Shown here one piece after another: positions 32,084 through 33,572 of a DNA stretch of 33,572 nt (the first letter of the stretch is position 1; each line of letters starts with the position of its first letter). Position numbers and translations under genes: made by a program. Location of the stretch: contig WAOO01000092.1 of assembly GCA_015521195.1 (NCBI GenBank), positions 1 through 33,572 on the forward strand. Direction: 5' to 3'. Origin of the DNA: Pyrolobus sp. (lineage in GTDB: Archaea; Thermoproteota; Thermoprotei_A; Sulfolobales; Pyrodictiaceae). The notes under the pieces are model-generated. The model was not told the origin of the DNA and did not search any database. It was given only the letters and a program-made list of their open reading frames with translations.

Positions 32084-32436
32084 TCCAGTATACCCTTGCG
32101 CAACGCCTCCTCTAGAATCCTCTCCTGCGCCCGCAGCCTCGCCTGCTTCGCGGCTATCTTCTCTGCCAGCTCCTCTACGCTGTGGGCGAAGGAGTAGAGG
32201 CCGTACGGCGTGTAGTAGAGGTTGCTGCAGCTCCAGGATGCGCCCTGTAGGGCATCGGCTGGCGCCACCTTAGCGTATATCCAGTCGTCGTGTCTAGCCA
32301 CGGCTATGAGGTGGAGCGTGTCTCCCCGTCGCGCTGTGAGAAGCGTGCATTCCCCGCCAGCCTCGTACACCGAGACCTTCTCGTAGACGCGTTTTGACGT
32401 GAGGAGCTCTGCGAGCCTGGCGGCCTCCTCGTACAT
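32080..32436 (-). CDS. Hypothetical protein, 118 aa
   Basis: Starts at a clean ATG 32436 with helix MYEEAARLAELLTSKRVYE. A beta-rich part follows (VSVYEAGGECTLLTARRGDT, LHLIAVARHDDWIYAKVAPA), then SWSCSNLYYTPYGLYSFAHS and a C-terminal helix (ELAEKIAAKQARLRAQERIL). No motif is recognised. It looks like a small folded alpha/beta protein. It converges on atpE and diverges from the DUF1152 gene. Confidence 0.6.
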   Translation of the reverse strand: MYEEAARLAELLTSKRVYEKVSVYEAGGECTLLTARRGDTLHLIAVARHDDWIYAKVAPADALQGASWSCSNLYYTPYGLYSFAHSVEELAEKIAAKQARLRAQERILEEALRKGILE

Positions 32437-32515
32437 GCGACGCCCCCGTATTGTAGGACGGCGCGGGTGGTTTTAGGAGGGGTTGGCGTAGGGCGCCGGG
32501 AGACTATTGACGGGC

Positions 32516-33571
32516 ATGGTTGAGGAGCTCTTCGGGTTCAGGCCTAGAAGCGTGGTTGTATTCGCGCTGGGCGGTGGCGGTGACATTGTCTCTGCGGCGG
32601 GGCAGGCTGTGTGGCTCGAGGGTCGAGGGGTGCGTGTAGCGCTCGCCGCCATAGCCTGGGAGAGGTTCGTCGTCGACCCTTGCCCAGGCCCCCTCCGCCT
32701 CGAGGACTTTGACAGTGTGGAGGTTGAGGAGGGTGTGGTCGTCGCGCACGGCTCCTGCTCGGCGGTCCGGCTGTGCGGGTGTAAGGGTGGGGTGTTTGTG
32801 CCGCAGGTGTGTAGGGTCTCGAGGCTGCTCTCTAGGCCCGTGTTTATAGTCGACGTGTGGGGCGGCTCGTCTGGCATCTCGAGGTCCTTGGAGAGAGTCG
32901 CGTCGCTGACGGGAGCCGAGGCGGTGCTCGGCGTCGACGTCGGCGGAGATGTGCTCGGGGAGGGTTTCGAGGCCACCCTCTGGAGCCCCCTCGCAGACTC
33001 TCTGGGGCTGGCAGGGATGGTTGACGCGGGGCTGCCGGGCGTAGTGGCGGTCCAGAGTCCGGGTGCCGACGGCGAACTCCCAATAGGATACATCCTCGAG
33101 AGGCTCTCCGACCTCGCGACGGTCGGCGGGTTGAAGGCTGCGAGGCTGCTCTCGAGGCTCGAAGCCGGTGTCATAGAGGGGCTTGTCGCGGGGGGTGCCG
33201 TCACCGAGGCGAGTCTACTCCAGATACTAGCCCTCAGGGGTACGCGCGGCGTTGTGATGCTGCGCGGCGGTGCCAGGCGGGCGTGGCTCAGCCCCCTCCA
33301 AGCCCTAATCTTCTACCTGGATGCCGCTGCGTTGGCGAGGCTGTCTCCACTCTACCGCCTGGCGAGCGGGACGCGGAGCCTAGAGGAGGCGGTTGCAAGG
33401 ATGAACGAGGCTGGCGTCTACACCGAGTACAACCTAGAGGAGGATATGCTGCGGGAGGCCTGCAGCGGGTCTACCCCCGACCCGAGGAGGGTGAGGAGAG
33501 CCGGAAGGGCCAGGCTGCTAGCGTCGCTGAGAAACGCTCACCACCAGGATTCCGCCGTCATAGGCTCTTAG
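32516..33571 (+). CDS. DUF1152-family protein
   Basis: The N-terminal VVVFALGGGGDIVSAAG (about 13-29) and the later DVWGGSSGISRSLERVASL and VLGVDVGGDVLG are the pattern of the archaeal DUF1152 family, which has a Rossmann-like nucleotide-binding look but no established reaction. The 351-residue length fits. ATG 32516 is used; TTG 32507, closer to GGGAG, would add three residues. A TTTTAGGAGG box near 32471-32480 would give a start around 32498. The stop lies one base before the window end, so the gene is complete. Confidence 0.85.
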   Translation: MVEELFGFRPRSVVVFALGGGGDIVSAAGQAVWLEGRGVRVALAAIAWERFVVDPCPGPLRLEDFDSVEVEEGVVVAHGSCSAVRLCGCKGGVFVPQVCRVSRLLSRPVFIVDVWGGSSGISRSLERVASLTGAEAVLGVDVGGDVLGEGFEATLWSPLADSLGLAGMVDAGLPGVVAVQSPGADGELPIGYILERLSDLATVGGLKAARLLSRLEAGVIEGLVAGGAVTEASLLQILALRGTRGVVMLRGGARRAWLSPLQALIFYLDAAALARLSPLYRLASGTRSLEEAVARMNEAGVYTEYNLEEDMLREACSGSTPDPRRVRRAGRARLLASLRNAHHQDSAVIGS

Positions 33572-33572
33572 C

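Noticed and set aside
1-33572. CRISPR array, insertion sequence or replication origin
   Set aside because: No regularly spaced repeats, transposase-like gene or origin-type repeat cluster was seen on reading both strands.

Overview
This GC-rich window looks like chromosomal DNA of a hyperthermophilic crenarchaeon, most likely of the Desulfurococcales/Pyrodictiaceae type. That placement is inferred from gene content, with no database comparison. The main pointers are the crenarchaeal division protein CdvA, an A-type ATP synthase (subunits I, F, E), a Tat-exported membrane-bound [NiFe] hydrogenase with Isp1/Isp2-type partners, archaeal translation and RNA genes (Nep1, RNase P component 4, YhbY/CRM protein, S19e, PDCD5), QueC of the archaeosine route, TATA boxes about 26 bp before start sites, encoded tRNA CCA ends, and frequent TTG/GTG starts.

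Layout. 1-2050: the end of an unknown helical protein, tRNA-Ser(GCU), an unknown protein whose 3' end overlaps antisense tRNA-Glu(CUC), and a small membrane protein. 2052-4344: nep1 divergent from a tightly overlapping operon rnp4-yhbY-rps19e-pdcd5. 4345-5883: a V4R-domain protein with a palindrome at its predicted start site, a Nudix hydrolase and an unknown protein. 5810-7123 (minus): three genes including the hydrogenase maturation protease. 7275-13137 (plus): hydrogenase small subunit, membrane cytochrome-like Isp1, HdrD-like iron-sulfur Isp2 and hydrogenase large subunit, the last with its own promoter. The protease operon diverges from this cluster and should process the large subunit.

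13138-15670: a highly structured leader or RNA before a GltD-like flavoprotein, then a small acidic protein, a strong hairpin, and a membrane protein whose N-terminal helices lack a normal start codon. 15679-18444 is a 921-residue AAA+ ATPase not recognisable as a named system. 18424-25145: HAD phosphatase, winged-helix-like protein, QueC, SixA-like phosphatase, small membrane protein, Rossmann-like protein, atypical SDR, HIT protein, nucleotidyltransferase-like protein and bifunctional PGI/PMI. 25289-28748: two unknown proteins, CdvA standing alone, and an aconitase-family LeuC-like enzyme. 28798-31986: atpI divergent from atpF-atpE. 32029-33571: a candidate C/D sRNA, a small unknown protein and a DUF1152 protein.

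How it fits together: H2 oxidised by HynSL outside the cytoplasmic membrane would pass electrons through Isp1/Isp2, and the resulting ion gradient would feed the A-type ATP synthase encoded about 15 kb away. The points most worth a second look are an Asp replacing a proximal-cluster Cys in the hydrogenase small subunit, a 30-bp-phased direct repeat around the large-subunit TATA box, the mutually exclusive stems at 13.2-13.3 kb, and the AAA+ ATPase/membrane protein pair.
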